Part shown: one piece after another, positions 21,787 to 28,556 of the stretch
Layout of the letters: every line of letters starts with the position of its first letter
Numbering within the stretch: position 1 is the stretch's first letter
Assembly: GCA_964415395.1 (NCBI GenBank)
Contig: CAYPZU010000025.1
Location: forward strand, 1-28,556
Origin: CAYPZU01 sp964415395
Lineage (GTDB): Bacteria > Chlamydiota > Chlamydiia > Chlamydiales > SM23-39
Length of the DNA stretch: 28,556 nucleotides
Direction of reading: 5' to 3'
Notes under the pieces: model-generated
Seen by the model: only the letters and a program-made list of their open reading frames with translations
Told to the model about the DNA's origin: nothing
Database searches by the model: none
Program-made: the position numbers and the translations under genes

Positions 21787-22736
21787 GACTTCTTTTCCTG
21801 CTGCCTCTTTTTCTTTTTGGCGCGTACACAGATCCGGAGCTGGAGGCTCTCTGGTCTTCCATCCGCGATCTTTCTGCGCCCACGCAAGAGGAGTATCTGC
21901 GGATCGAATCATATCTCCAGTATGGGCAAAGGCCCTATCTCGACGGCTTTAGGATTTCGCTTCAAAAAAACCCCGGCTATCTCCCTCGCTATAAAGCGAT
22001 TACCCATCTCAAACTTTTGGGGCCGCAGGGCGAGATGCCTCTCTTTGAAAAGCATCTCTCGTCCGAGGGCGACGCAAAAGAGCGGTGCATCCTCCTTTTT
22101 TCCACCTACAACAGCATCTATCCCGGCAAAGCGCGCAAACTCATCGAGGAACTCCGAAACGAAGGATACGACGGGCCGATCCTGCTCCGTATCGGGGGCT
22201 ATCCAAACCTCCCTTTCGGGGGGATCAAACTCTGCCCGATCCCGTACGCATTCAAGGCCGCTTTTCTCCAGGAAGCGCAGCTCCTTGGATATAAAAAAGC
22301 GCTTTGGCTCGACCTTGCGATCCATCCTCTTTGCGATCTCGAAATCGTCTTCTCCGAAATTGAGCGGACGGGCCATTTCTTTCTCAATGTGGGAAGCTTA
22401 AGAGACAACGCCCCCGCTTTTCTCCCGGAAGGGCTAGCCGCATGCGGCGTGAGCGAAGAAGAGTGCAGGCAAATTCCCCATCTCTCCTCCAGCATGATCG
22501 GACTCAATTTCGCAAGGCCGCAGGATGCGCAGATGCTGGAAGAGTGGCTCTCTTTGGCAGAGGATTTTATTCCAAACGTCAGCTGGTTTCCGGAAGAGCT
22601 GGCCTTTTCCGTTGCGGCTTACCGGCAGTTCTGCGCCCCTTACGCCTGGTTCGGCGCTCTTGTCTGCTCGGAAAGCGAGCTTCCCGATTTGGAGTCCCGC
22701 CCGACGGTCCAGTTCTATCTCGACTCGAGAAGATAA
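21783..22736 (+). CDS. Exported GT-A-like protein of unknown family
   Basis: This 317-residue protein begins with a signal peptide (MRLLFLLPLFLFGAY). The segment GYKKALWLDLAIHPLCDLEIVFSEIE (about 169-194) resembles the core of GT-A nucleotide-sugar transferases, where W-L-D-A-D-x-x-P-x-x-D-L is common. Here the DxD is DLA (177-179), so metal binding may be weak or different. ILLFSTYNS and ILLRIGGYP could be the earlier strands. I do not recognise a named family. It is coupled by an ATGA overlap to the FkbM-GT25 gene. Its end overlaps that of the convergent GT25 gene by 22 bases, more than any other pair here. A glycosyltransferase or a sugar-binding relative is the best guess. Confidence 0.72.
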   Translation: MRLLFLLPLFLFGAYTDPELEALWSSIRDLSAPTQEEYLRIESYLQYGQRPYLDGFRISLQKNPGYLPRYKAITHLKLLGPQGEMPLFEKHLSSEGDAKERCILLFSTYNSIYPGKARKLIEELRNEGYDGPILLRIGGYPNLPFGGIKLCPIPYAFKAAFLQEAQLLGYKKALWLDLAIHPLCDLEIVFSEIERTGHFFLNVGSLRDNAPAFLPEGLAACGVSEEECRQIPHLSSSMIGLNFARPQDAQMLEEWLSLAEDFIPNVSWFPEELAFSVAAYRQFCAPYAWFGALVCSESELPDLESRPTVQFYLDSRR

Positions 22737-23629
22737 TTCGGGCTTCCGTTGTCGGAGGGGGCGCCGGGCTGCGTCGAGACGACGTCGTTGATGACTGAAA
22801 AAAGATGGATGCCGGGCGGCATGTAGAAGTCGATGTCGTAGGGGAGAAAGATCCCGTAATCTTTGAAAAAGTCGAGAATCTTTTCCATGCCGGAGCGCCT
22901 GACGATCATCGAATAGGCGCCGAAGCGGGCGCCGACCTTCCGGAACGGCCCCACAACGCTTCTCTGGGAAAATTGCGATGGGTTGGGAGGGGCATAATTG
23001 GGGCGCCAGGCGAAGCCGGTGTTGGGGACGTATTGGCCCAGATTGTTTTTCGTGTCCTGGTCGGTGAAGAGAAGATCCCAGCCCTCTTTTCCTACCAGCG
23101 CATCGAGCTGATCGATCAGATCGGAGAGCAGGTGGGGATCGCGCAGCACCTGGATATCGTCTTCCATCACCCAAATGGTTTCGTAGCTTGAATCATAGGC
23201 GTCCTGCAGGATCGACAGGTGGCTGAGGACGATCCCGATGGCGCCGCGCGACATGCAGTGGCAGAAGTAAGTTCTCCCCAGCTGATAGACCGGCTCGTGG
23301 TGGGGTTCGCCGTTTTTCCCAGGCAGATAGCAGGTGCCCCACGTTCCTGTCGCCATCCACGGCTCCAGCTCGACTCCCAGCGCATTGATCGCGTCGAGCG
23401 TCAGCTCCCAGCCATTGACTGCCGAGAAGCGGTAAGGTTCGATTCCGTGCGCGATTAGTTGATTGACGCACGAGGCGAATTTTTCGGGCCGTCTATCCAA
23501 ATTGATCGTGTAGATGAAGTCGATATTCCGCATCTGGTGGAACCCGTCTTTATCGAGAGCGGGCTTCAAGTAATCCAGAACCGATGCGGCCAAACAAAAA
23601 GGGATCAGTAAAAGAGGAAAAAATTTCAT
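22715..23629 (-). CDS. Exported GT25-family glycosyltransferase, copy 3
   Basis: This is a 304-residue GT25 protein with a signal peptide (MKFFPLLLIPFCLAAS). It has FIYTINLDRRPEK, YRFSAVNGWEL, FCHCM, GAIGIVLSHLSILQDA, WVMEDDIQV, FTDQDTKN, YSMIVRRSG and C-terminal SDNGSPNYLLESR. It is very close to copy 1 (11198-12196) over nearly the whole domain, so one is probably a recent duplicate of the other. The frame is open to 23650, but that start lies inside a strong hairpin and ahead of the signal peptide, so ATG 23629 is used. It is transcribed alone or by read-through from the propeller genes upstream on the same strand. Confidence 0.88.
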   Translation of the reverse strand: MKFFPLLLIPFCLAASVLDYLKPALDKDGFHQMRNIDFIYTINLDRRPEKFASCVNQLIAHGIEPYRFSAVNGWELTLDAINALGVELEPWMATGTWGTCYLPGKNGEPHHEPVYQLGRTYFCHCMSRGAIGIVLSHLSILQDAYDSSYETIWVMEDDIQVLRDPHLLSDLIDQLDALVGKEGWDLLFTDQDTKNNLGQYVPNTGFAWRPNYAPPNPSQFSQRSVVGPFRKVGARFGAYSMIVRRSGMEKILDFFKDYGIFLPYDIDFYMPPGIHLFSVINDVVSTQPGAPSDNGSPNYLLESR

Positions 23630-23632
23630 AAA

Positions 23633-23656
23633 TGCCACATGGTTTCCCATGTGGCA
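23633..23656 (-). terminator. Strong hairpin between propeller and GT25 genes
   Basis: TGCCACATGG (23633-23642) pairs perfectly with CCATGTGGCA (23647-23656) across a 4-base loop. On the minus strand it follows the stop of the 23675-25249 gene and is followed by a T-poor stretch (TTTATG), so it is a weak intrinsic terminator at best. It lies 4 bases before the GT25 start and may also shield or expose that start. Confidence 0.5.
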
Positions 23657-23674
23657 AAAAAAGAAAAGGTTTTT

Positions 23675-25249
23675 TTATGGGAAGGAGACCGAAGCTTTGA
23701 AGCTTTGCGTTCCTTTGCTGTCTACTGAGGCGATTTCATAAACAGCTATCCCATTTTCAAGCTGGTTCCTGTCGACATAGGATGTGAAAGATCCGTCGAC
23801 CGTCGTAATATACAAACCATTCCGGTAAATATGGTAGAGTGAAATGTCGGGAGAAGAACTGGGAGTCCATGAGAGGGTGTTTTGATACTCGACAAAGCTG
23901 CCATAGTCGATTAAATTTTGGCTCACTTCCAAATTTGATGGGGGCTGCAGAAGCGTTCCGGTTGCAGTAGCTGCTACGACATATCCATTGATTCCATCTG
24001 TATGGAGCCAAATCGATCCAGCGTAGATTGTGTCGCCCGCTAGATAAGCTGTGTTGCGGGAAAAGCCGCTCCGTTCATCCGAAATCTGCTGGCGCGTCGA
24101 CCATTGCAGTCCATTGGGAGTGTCTGTGTTGGCGACAAGCGCTTGAATTTGGGCGTAGCTGCCATCTGATTCATGATAGGTGCCGAACAGATCTCTTGCA
24201 TCCGGAGAAACGATGTCGTCGAAGAATGCATAAAGGTTATTTTCGACGAGAGGAATCGGCTCTGCCCAAATCCCGTTTCCATCTGCATACCGGATGGATG
24301 TTTCGATGCTAAATAGACGTCCGTCATAGCTGTTCGCCCAGATCGCTACGGCATTCCCTTCGTTGTCGAAAGCAACCCGCGCCCTTAATCCGACAGGATT
24401 GGTTGGGTTGTAGTAGCCGCCATTGGAGAGCGCTGTAGGGAGGCTCCACGAGCCGCTATTGGGTTTATAAGCCGCTGTAGCAACCACATTCGAATAGCTG
24501 GATCCGGTTTGGTCGAAGGTGTACCAGATAGCTGCGGCGTTCCCATTCGCGTCCACTTCGACGTGTTGGTTTATGCTGTTGCGGGCAGGGCTGGAAATAT
24601 TTGTCTCCGCGCTCCAGTTTCCGCTGATCGATTTCGACGCGGCCCGGATTGTATGGACGGAGGAAATCACGCTATGCCAGGTAGCGATCACCGTCCCATT
24701 TTCTCCAATCGCCACAATTGGATTATCCGCCGCAGTGGAAGAGAGAGTGTTTGGCGAAGGAGCCCAGCTCCCTCCGGATAATTTCGTTTTCGACTGTACG
24801 CCTGCAGGTGTAGTCCACACTGCAACTAGATTGCCGTTCACATCTCCGGCAAGTTCTGCCTGAAGGGCGTTAGGCGCCAAAGCGGTCGGCGCGCCAAAAC
24901 TTCCGCCCGCCGGCCGGACTGCTGTATTTAAAGTTGTTCCAGTAATCCAAATTACAGTCGCGTTCCCATTGGAGTCGACGTGGATTCTGGGATTGCGGGA
25001 CATGGCGGCCAGAGTGGTGGAAGCGCTCCAAACATCGCCGAAAGGCTTTGTTTTGAATTTGATCGTTCCCACTTCGCCCCAAATGGCATACGCGTTGCCG
25101 CTGCCGTCGATTTCCATCCGCGGCTCCGGCGGAGCGCTAACGGAAATCGCGCCCTCTGAAATGATCATAGGGCTGGACCAGGTCAAATCTTCGCTTTTAG
25201 CTTCGGATGCGCAAAATAGCGCAGCAGCATACAGTAGATTCTTGTTCAT
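23675..25249 (-). CDS. Exported beta-propeller plus FN3 protein, copy A
   Basis: This 524-residue secreted protein has a signal peptide (MNKNLLYAAALFCASEAKS). Six repeats with the core D-x-x-G-N-A-x-x-I-W end at Trp 57, 101, 145, 191, 242 and 304, spaced 44-62 residues, and a weaker seventh ends near IYAGSIW. This pattern suggests a six- or seven-bladed propeller. Residues about 430-524 look like a fibronectin type III domain (PPSNLEV, LSWTPSSSPDISLYHIYRNG, YEIASVDSKG). I see no enzyme motif, and a carbohydrate- or protein-binding adhesin is a fair guess. GAGGT lies about 7 bases ahead of the ATG. The next upstream gene on this strand is a full-length paralogue, so the pair is a tandem duplication. 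Confidence 0.85.
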   Translation of the reverse strand: MNKNLLYAAALFCASEAKSEDLTWSSPMIISEGAISVSAPPEPRMEIDGSGNAYAIWGEVGTIKFKTKPFGDVWSASTTLAAMSRNPRIHVDSNGNATVIWITGTTLNTAVRPAGGSFGAPTALAPNALQAELAGDVNGNLVAVWTTPAGVQSKTKLSGGSWAPSPNTLSSTAADNPIVAIGENGTVIATWHSVISSVHTIRAASKSISGNWSAETNISSPARNSINQHVEVDANGNAAAIWYTFDQTGSSYSNVVATAAYKPNSGSWSLPTALSNGGYYNPTNPVGLRARVAFDNEGNAVAIWANSYDGRLFSIETSIRYADGNGIWAEPIPLVENNLYAFFDDIVSPDARDLFGTYHESDGSYAQIQALVANTDTPNGLQWSTRQQISDERSGFSRNTAYLAGDTIYAGSIWLHTDGINGYVVAATATGTLLQPPSNLEVSQNLIDYGSFVEYQNTLSWTPSSSPDISLYHIYRNGLYITTVDGSFTSYVDRNQLENGIAVYEIASVDSKGTQSFKASVSFP

Positions 25250-25286
25250 AGAATTACCTCGTTAAATTTTTGGATATCTTAAGCAA

Positions 25287-25313
25287 GCTGGAGGGAAGAA
25301 ACTTCCCTCCAGC
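25287..25313 (-). terminator. Perfect 12-bp hairpin between propeller paralogues
   Basis: GCTGGAGGGAAG (25287-25298) pairs exactly with CTTCCCTCCAGC (25302-25313) across AAA. It lies between the stop of copy B and the start of copy A on the minus strand. The bases after it are TTGCTTAAG, so the U-tract is poor. It may end, slow or stabilise the upstream transcript. Confidence 0.5.
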
Positions 25314-25327
25314 GTTCGGAGATAAAA

Positions 25328-26893
25328 TTAAGGGAAGCTAACGGTTGCAACCCCGCTTTGCATACCTTTAGAGTCATAGGAAGCGATGCCGTAGGTCACG
25401 GCGCCGTTTTGCTGTTGGTTGTTGTCTACGAAGGAAGTATCTGTTGAAGTTGCCGACCCGATATAAAGGCCGTTTCTAAAGATCAGATAGAGAAGAATAT
25501 CTGCAGAGGAGCTCGGCGTCCAGCTGATTGTGTTATAGTATTCGGTGAAAATCCCGAAATTATTGACGTCTTGCACAACGCTCAGATCTGTTGGAGGCTG
25601 GAGCAAAGTCCCTTCTCCAGTTGAGGCTCGGATGGAGATCGTTCCTTCATTTCTGAGCCAGAGAGCTGCTGCATAAACGGATTCTCCATTCACTGACGCT
25701 GCGATGCGGGGAAATCCATCAATTCCATCCACCGAAAGGAAGCTGGGAAAAGCCCATTGGTTTTTTTGATAGGCTGAGATATTCGAATTTGCCGAATAGA
25801 TGGCAATATTCGGTCCGTTGCTGACCATATAGGCCAGAAAGGCATTGAGCGCATTCGGAACATTCAAATCATACCCATCTGGACTTGCTTCAACTGCGAC
25901 CAGATCGGTTGCTGGAGAATACCAGCTCCCATTGCCGCTGGTTTCCAAAATGGTTGTGTAGAGAAGGAATGTCGAGCCTTCCGGAGAATTGGTCCATGCG
26001 GCAATTGCAGTGCCCGTTGAATCATAGGCTATACGGGCGGTCAATCGCGTTGGATTGTAATAACCTGGCACGTCGGAGACTAGAATGGGAAGGCCCCAGG
26101 ATCCTGCTGACGGCCGGCGGGATGATTGGAGATATACGTCGGAGTAAGCCCCGCCATTCAAGCTGTAAATGTACCACACGGCCAAAGCGTTCCCGTTTGA
26201 ATCGACGGCCACTTTAGGATTGACGCTGTTGTTTGCCACGTTTGAAATTTGCGTTTCCGCGCTCCATGACCCATTGAGCGCTTTATGGGAAGAATAGATC
26301 CGATTAATGCCTCCGGAAACGGTATGCCAAACAGCGACTACTGTTCCGTTCGAACCGATCGCAATTTGGGGCGAATCGGCTCCGGAAGATGAAAGGGATT
26401 CGGTCGAACCAGACCAGCTTCCGCCAAAAAGTTTGGTTTTGGATTTGACGATGCCTCCTTCAGTCCAGATTGCAACGACGTTCCCGCTTGAATCAACAGC
26501 CAGCTCAGGCTCCTGGGGGCTTGATGACGAGAGAGTCGTTTCCGAACCCCATACATCCCCGGAGAGTTTGGTTTTGGCAAGCAAAGCGGTTCCTTCCACC
26601 CAAATTACAGTTGCGTTCCCATTCCCGTCTACAGTAAGCGAGGGGAAAGAAGCTCCCGAGTTCGACAGAGTTTCCGGTTCGCTCCAGGCTCCGCCGTAAG
26701 AAATAGAGCTGGAAGCGAGAAATCCGTCTTGGATCCAAATGGCTTCCGCATTCCCGTTTGAATCGATACCGATCGATGGAGACGAAGAGTTCGTCATAGC
26801 CGTAGAAAGTTCGATCGAAGGGGTCCATGCAATATCATCGCTTAAGAGGTGCGAAGACGTAAAAGCCAGCAGAACGCATAAAAATTTTTTCAT
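25328..26893 (-). CDS. Exported beta-propeller plus FN3 protein, copy B
   Basis: This 521-residue paralogue of copy A has the same layout: a signal peptide (MKKFLCVLLAFTSSHLLS), repeated D-S-N-G-N-A-x-A-I-W blades (first GIDSNGNAEAIW, then VDGNGNATVIW, VDSSGNVVAIW, IGSNGTVVAVW, VDSNGNALAVW, YDSTGTAIAAW), and a C-terminal FN3-like domain with LSVVQDV and SWTPSSSADILLYLIFRNG. The central blades are well conserved with copy A while exposed loops differ, as expected for a surface or secreted binding protein. AGAGG lies about 8 bases ahead of the ATG. A hairpin GCTGAT/ATCAGC (26935-26955) lies in the upstream region. No catalytic residues can be named. The host or bacterial ligand is unknown. Confidence 0.85.
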   Translation of the reverse strand: MKKFLCVLLAFTSSHLLSDDIAWTPSIELSTAMTNSSSPSIGIDSNGNAEAIWIQDGFLASSSISYGGAWSEPETLSNSGASFPSLTVDGNGNATVIWVEGTALLAKTKLSGDVWGSETTLSSSSPQEPELAVDSSGNVVAIWTEGGIVKSKTKLFGGSWSGSTESLSSSGADSPQIAIGSNGTVVAVWHTVSGGINRIYSSHKALNGSWSAETQISNVANNSVNPKVAVDSNGNALAVWYIYSLNGGAYSDVYLQSSRRPSAGSWGLPILVSDVPGYYNPTRLTARIAYDSTGTAIAAWTNSPEGSTFLLYTTILETSGNGSWYSPATDLVAVEASPDGYDLNVPNALNAFLAYMVSNGPNIAIYSANSNISAYQKNQWAFPSFLSVDGIDGFPRIAASVNGESVYAAALWLRNEGTISIRASTGEGTLLQPPTDLSVVQDVNNFGIFTEYYNTISWTPSSSADILLYLIFRNGLYIGSATSTDTSFVDNNQQQNGAVTYGIASYDSKGMQSGVATVSFP

Positions 26894-27021
26894 TTTTTGA
26901 GCCTCTTGGTTGATAGGTTTGCTCCTTGATGAGAGCTGATCTTACTGAAATCAGCAAACTTAGGGCGCGCTTGATTAAAGAAAAAACTTTAGGCTATGGC
27001 TAGTTTTTGATCAAGAATTTG

Positions 27022-27912
27022 TTAATAAATTTCAGGCGAATGCCCTAATTTTTGGCGGAGTTTAGGGAGGAATTTGTAAATCCTTTTTTCCTGGTCTTCG
27101 ACGTCGAATCCTTTTTGCAGGATCTCTTTCAATTCCTCTTCTGGAATTCTTCTCGGATCGACGTCGAGTTTCTGTTGATGCAAGCGATAACTTTTATATC
27201 CGCGATTCCTATAACCATTGACTTTCGCTTCGTACGGACTTAAGTGTTTTGGCTGCTGTTGATTTTTGAATTTGTATCGAATAGGAGGCCAACTAAAGGA
27301 GACGCAGAGTTCCGGTTTGAAGATCGTTTTTTCAACGGTTTTCATGACGGCTCCTTCAGGGGGGGCGCTGAAAACGGATGATTCTATAATGAGTTTAGCC
27401 TGGGATGAATAGGGGGTTTTAGAAGCATCGTAATAATTTGTCCCTAGAATGATAGCAGCTTCATCTTCATAGCGGGTTAAGAGGTCTTGTAAATTTTCGT
27501 CGTTGAGGGGCACGAGAAACTCATTGACATTCAAAATGGTGAGCCATTTTGTTTTTCCTGGGGCCAGATAGCGAATGGCGTGCTCGTAAGCGGACGTCAT
27601 TGTAGAGAAAATCCACTTCACTTCGTTTTCTCCAGATCGATTCTCGAAATAGTCAGGCCAGGGAATCAGCGTAACAATTCCCTTTTTAATGTAGGGACTT
27701 AATACAGTTCTAAATCGGTCTTTGCTGTTGTTGTCATAAAGATAGAAGTGGTCGACTCCGATTAATTGGTGGTATTCGATCCATTCCTTGATATATTTCG
27801 CCTCATTGGTGAAGAGGGCGCAGACGGATAATTGATAGGGGGGGGAGTTCGGCGTGTCTGTGCTGAATATGAATCCGGGAATGAAGAGTAAAAGGATAAT
27901 TCTTAAAAACAT
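27022..27912 (-). CDS. Exported GT92-like glycosyltransferase with DxD changed to NxN
   Basis: This 296-residue protein has a signal peptide (MFLRIILLLFIPGFIFS). It has the GT92/Glyco_tranf_2_4 pattern: VCALFTNEAKYIKEWIEYH at 30-48, HFYLYDNNSKD at 55-65, then the strand that normally reads I-D-x-D-E-F. Here it is WLTILNVNEFLVP, with Asn at 128 and 130 in place of both metal-binding Asp (codons AAT and AAT, each one base from GAT). The C-terminal third is basic (YRNRGYKSYRLHQQK). By family it would transfer galactose or a similar sugar, but the NxN change probably lowers or abolishes metal-dependent activity. Its ATG comes 3 bases after the stop of the collagen-like gene, so the two are certainly one unit. 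A weak AAAACT/AGTTTT stem with a T-run lies past the stop. Confidence 0.85.
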   Translation of the reverse strand: MFLRIILLLFIPGFIFSTDTPNSPPYQLSVCALFTNEAKYIKEWIEYHQLIGVDHFYLYDNNSKDRFRTVLSPYIKKGIVTLIPWPDYFENRSGENEVKWIFSTMTSAYEHAIRYLAPGKTKWLTILNVNEFLVPLNDENLQDLLTRYEDEAAIILGTNYYDASKTPYSSQAKLIIESSVFSAPPEGAVMKTVEKTIFKPELCVSFSWPPIRYKFKNQQQPKHLSPYEAKVNGYRNRGYKSYRLHQQKLDVDPRRIPEEELKEILQKGFDVEDQEKRIYKFLPKLRQKLGHSPEIY

Positions 27913-27915
27913 AAT

Positions 27916-28556
27916 TTAATAATCTTTCAGTCTGATGATTGTTAAATAGCAGGCGGGGGTTGTTGCGTTTCCCGCAGGGTTGGTTATGTTGATCGCTGTT
28001 GCAGTTGGAGTGACTTGGAGATAGCTTGGAGTCCTAGTGATTTGAATCAATGCGGAAGTTGAATTGAACTGGGCGTTATCGGCTGCGAGCTGATAGCTTC
28101 CTGCAAGGGCAGCGCCATTGATTGCTAATGTCGCTCTTTCATCGTTTGCGTTAGGTCCATAGCCCCAATTGACTAAATAGTACCCTGTTCGATTGATCTG
28201 AAGGGCGGCCCCTGCTCCCGGGGATCCAATCGCTGCAATTGTCCCGGAGTTGACGAGGCTGAATCTGGTTCCCGGAGCGGTGTTGGCTATTGTATTGAAA
28301 GGGAATGAGGAACCTACTGCGATTGCCCCAGAAGGGACTGCGCCGATATAATAGATCGAAACGAAATCATCGCTAAAAGGACAGCAAGGTCCAGTCGGAC
28401 CGGTAGGACCTGTAGGTCCAGTGGGTCCTGTTCTGCCCGTAGGTCCAGTAGGTCCAGTGATGCTAGGTCCTGTGGGTCCAGTAGGGCCTGTTCTGCCTGT
28501 GGGTCCAGTAGGTCCAGTGATGCTAGGTCCAGTAGGACCAGTAGGTCCTGTCGGCC
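27916..28556 (-). CDS. Collagen-like Gly-Pro-Thr repeat protein (5' end outside window)
   Basis: The reading frame enters at the window edge and ends with TAA at 27916-27918; its start is not in the window. About 60 residues of Gly-X-Y repeats, mostly GPT, are visible and end in GPCCPFSDD. They include two 60-base copies of the unit GPSITGPTGPTGRTGPTGPT, in which SIT breaks the strict triplet register. The remaining 150 or so residues form a Gly/Ala/Asn/Thr-rich beta domain (SIYYIGAVPSGAI, TGYYLVNWGYGP, LAINGAALAGSYQL, CYLTIIRLKDY) like the trimeric C-terminal heads of BclA/C1q-type collagen-like proteins. Thr in GPT triplets is the glycosylation site in exosporium collagen-like proteins. The tract shows no Lys, so GT25-type hydroxylysine modification is not expected in this part. 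Confidence 0.85.
   Translation of the reverse strand, partial: PTGPTGPTGPSITGPTGPTGRTGPTGPTGPSITGPTGPTGRTGPTGPTGPTGPTGPCCPFSDDFVSIYYIGAVPSGAIAVGSSFPFNTIANTAPGTRFSLVNSGTIAAIGSPGAGAALQINRTGYYLVNWGYGPNANDERATLAINGAALAGSYQLAADNAQFNSTSALIQITRTPSYLQVTPTATAINITNPAGNATTPACYLTIIRLKDY

Noticed and set aside
22434..23174. A 246-codon minus-strand frame overlapping the GT25 and GT-A-like genes
   Set aside because: Arg/Pro/Ser-rich shadow of the real GT25 frame.
28384..28556. CRISPR array at the right edge
   Set aside because: The repeats are in frame and encode Gly-Pro-Thr triplets; there are no unique spacers.

Overview
The window looks like a piece of a Gram-negative, probably host-associated bacterium, with G+C near one half by eye. 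My best guess is an environmental (amoeba-associated) member of the Chlamydiota. The reasons are a pseudopilin cluster of chlamydial style, an OPT-family transporter, an inverse-autotransporter-type barrel with many cysteines, a small Ser-rich orphan protein, and large sets of exported paralogues. This is inference; no rRNA or other decisive marker is present. Three runs of ten N mark scaffold joins, and two of them are visibly false gaps.

Layout. 1-230 is non-coding, with nested palindromes and ATCCTG repeats. 231-4102 (minus) is a probable operon: a type II secretion-like pseudopilin, an OPT transporter, a second pseudopilin whose start codon is not recognisable, and a membrane-anchored protein coupled to it by a 4-base overlap. 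4194-8114 holds a conserved orphan, a metallophosphoesterase and a 730-residue outer-membrane barrel protein. 8386-8781 is a small orphan.

8845-23629 is the heart of the window. It has one GT2-TPR glycosyltransferase, a convergent GH130-like propeller, an eight-gene plus-strand operon (11198-18830) in which genes overlap or nearly touch, a GT47-like/methyltransferase-like fusion, an FkbM-GT25 fusion, a GT-A-like orphan and another GT25. Families present are GT25 (four copies), GT2-TPR (two), GH130-like (two), GT47-like, FkbM-like and Rossmann methyltransferase-like proteins. All of these genes except one start with a Sec-type signal peptide, which is very unusual for enzymes expected to use nucleotide sugars and S-adenosylmethionine. 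23675-26893 has two tandem exported beta-propeller/FN3 paralogues. 27022-28556 is a two-gene unit: a collagen-like (Gly-Pro-Thr) protein, cut by the window edge, followed after 3 bases by an exported GT92-like glycosyltransferase whose DxD is changed to NxN.

Working idea (inference): this is an exported glycan-building and methylating kit. It may act on a collagen-like surface protein of the bacterium itself, or on host glycans where donor substrates exist. It evolved by duplication, domain fusion and the creation of pseudo-enzymes: the GT2 half of the 700-residue fusion, the FkbM half of the FkbM-GT25 fusion, the GT92-like protein and one FkbM-like protein all lack key motif residues, while intact relatives sit nearby for two of them. 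The pseudopilin genes at the left show that a type II-like secretion route may exist in this organism, but nothing in the sequence ties it directly to these cargoes.
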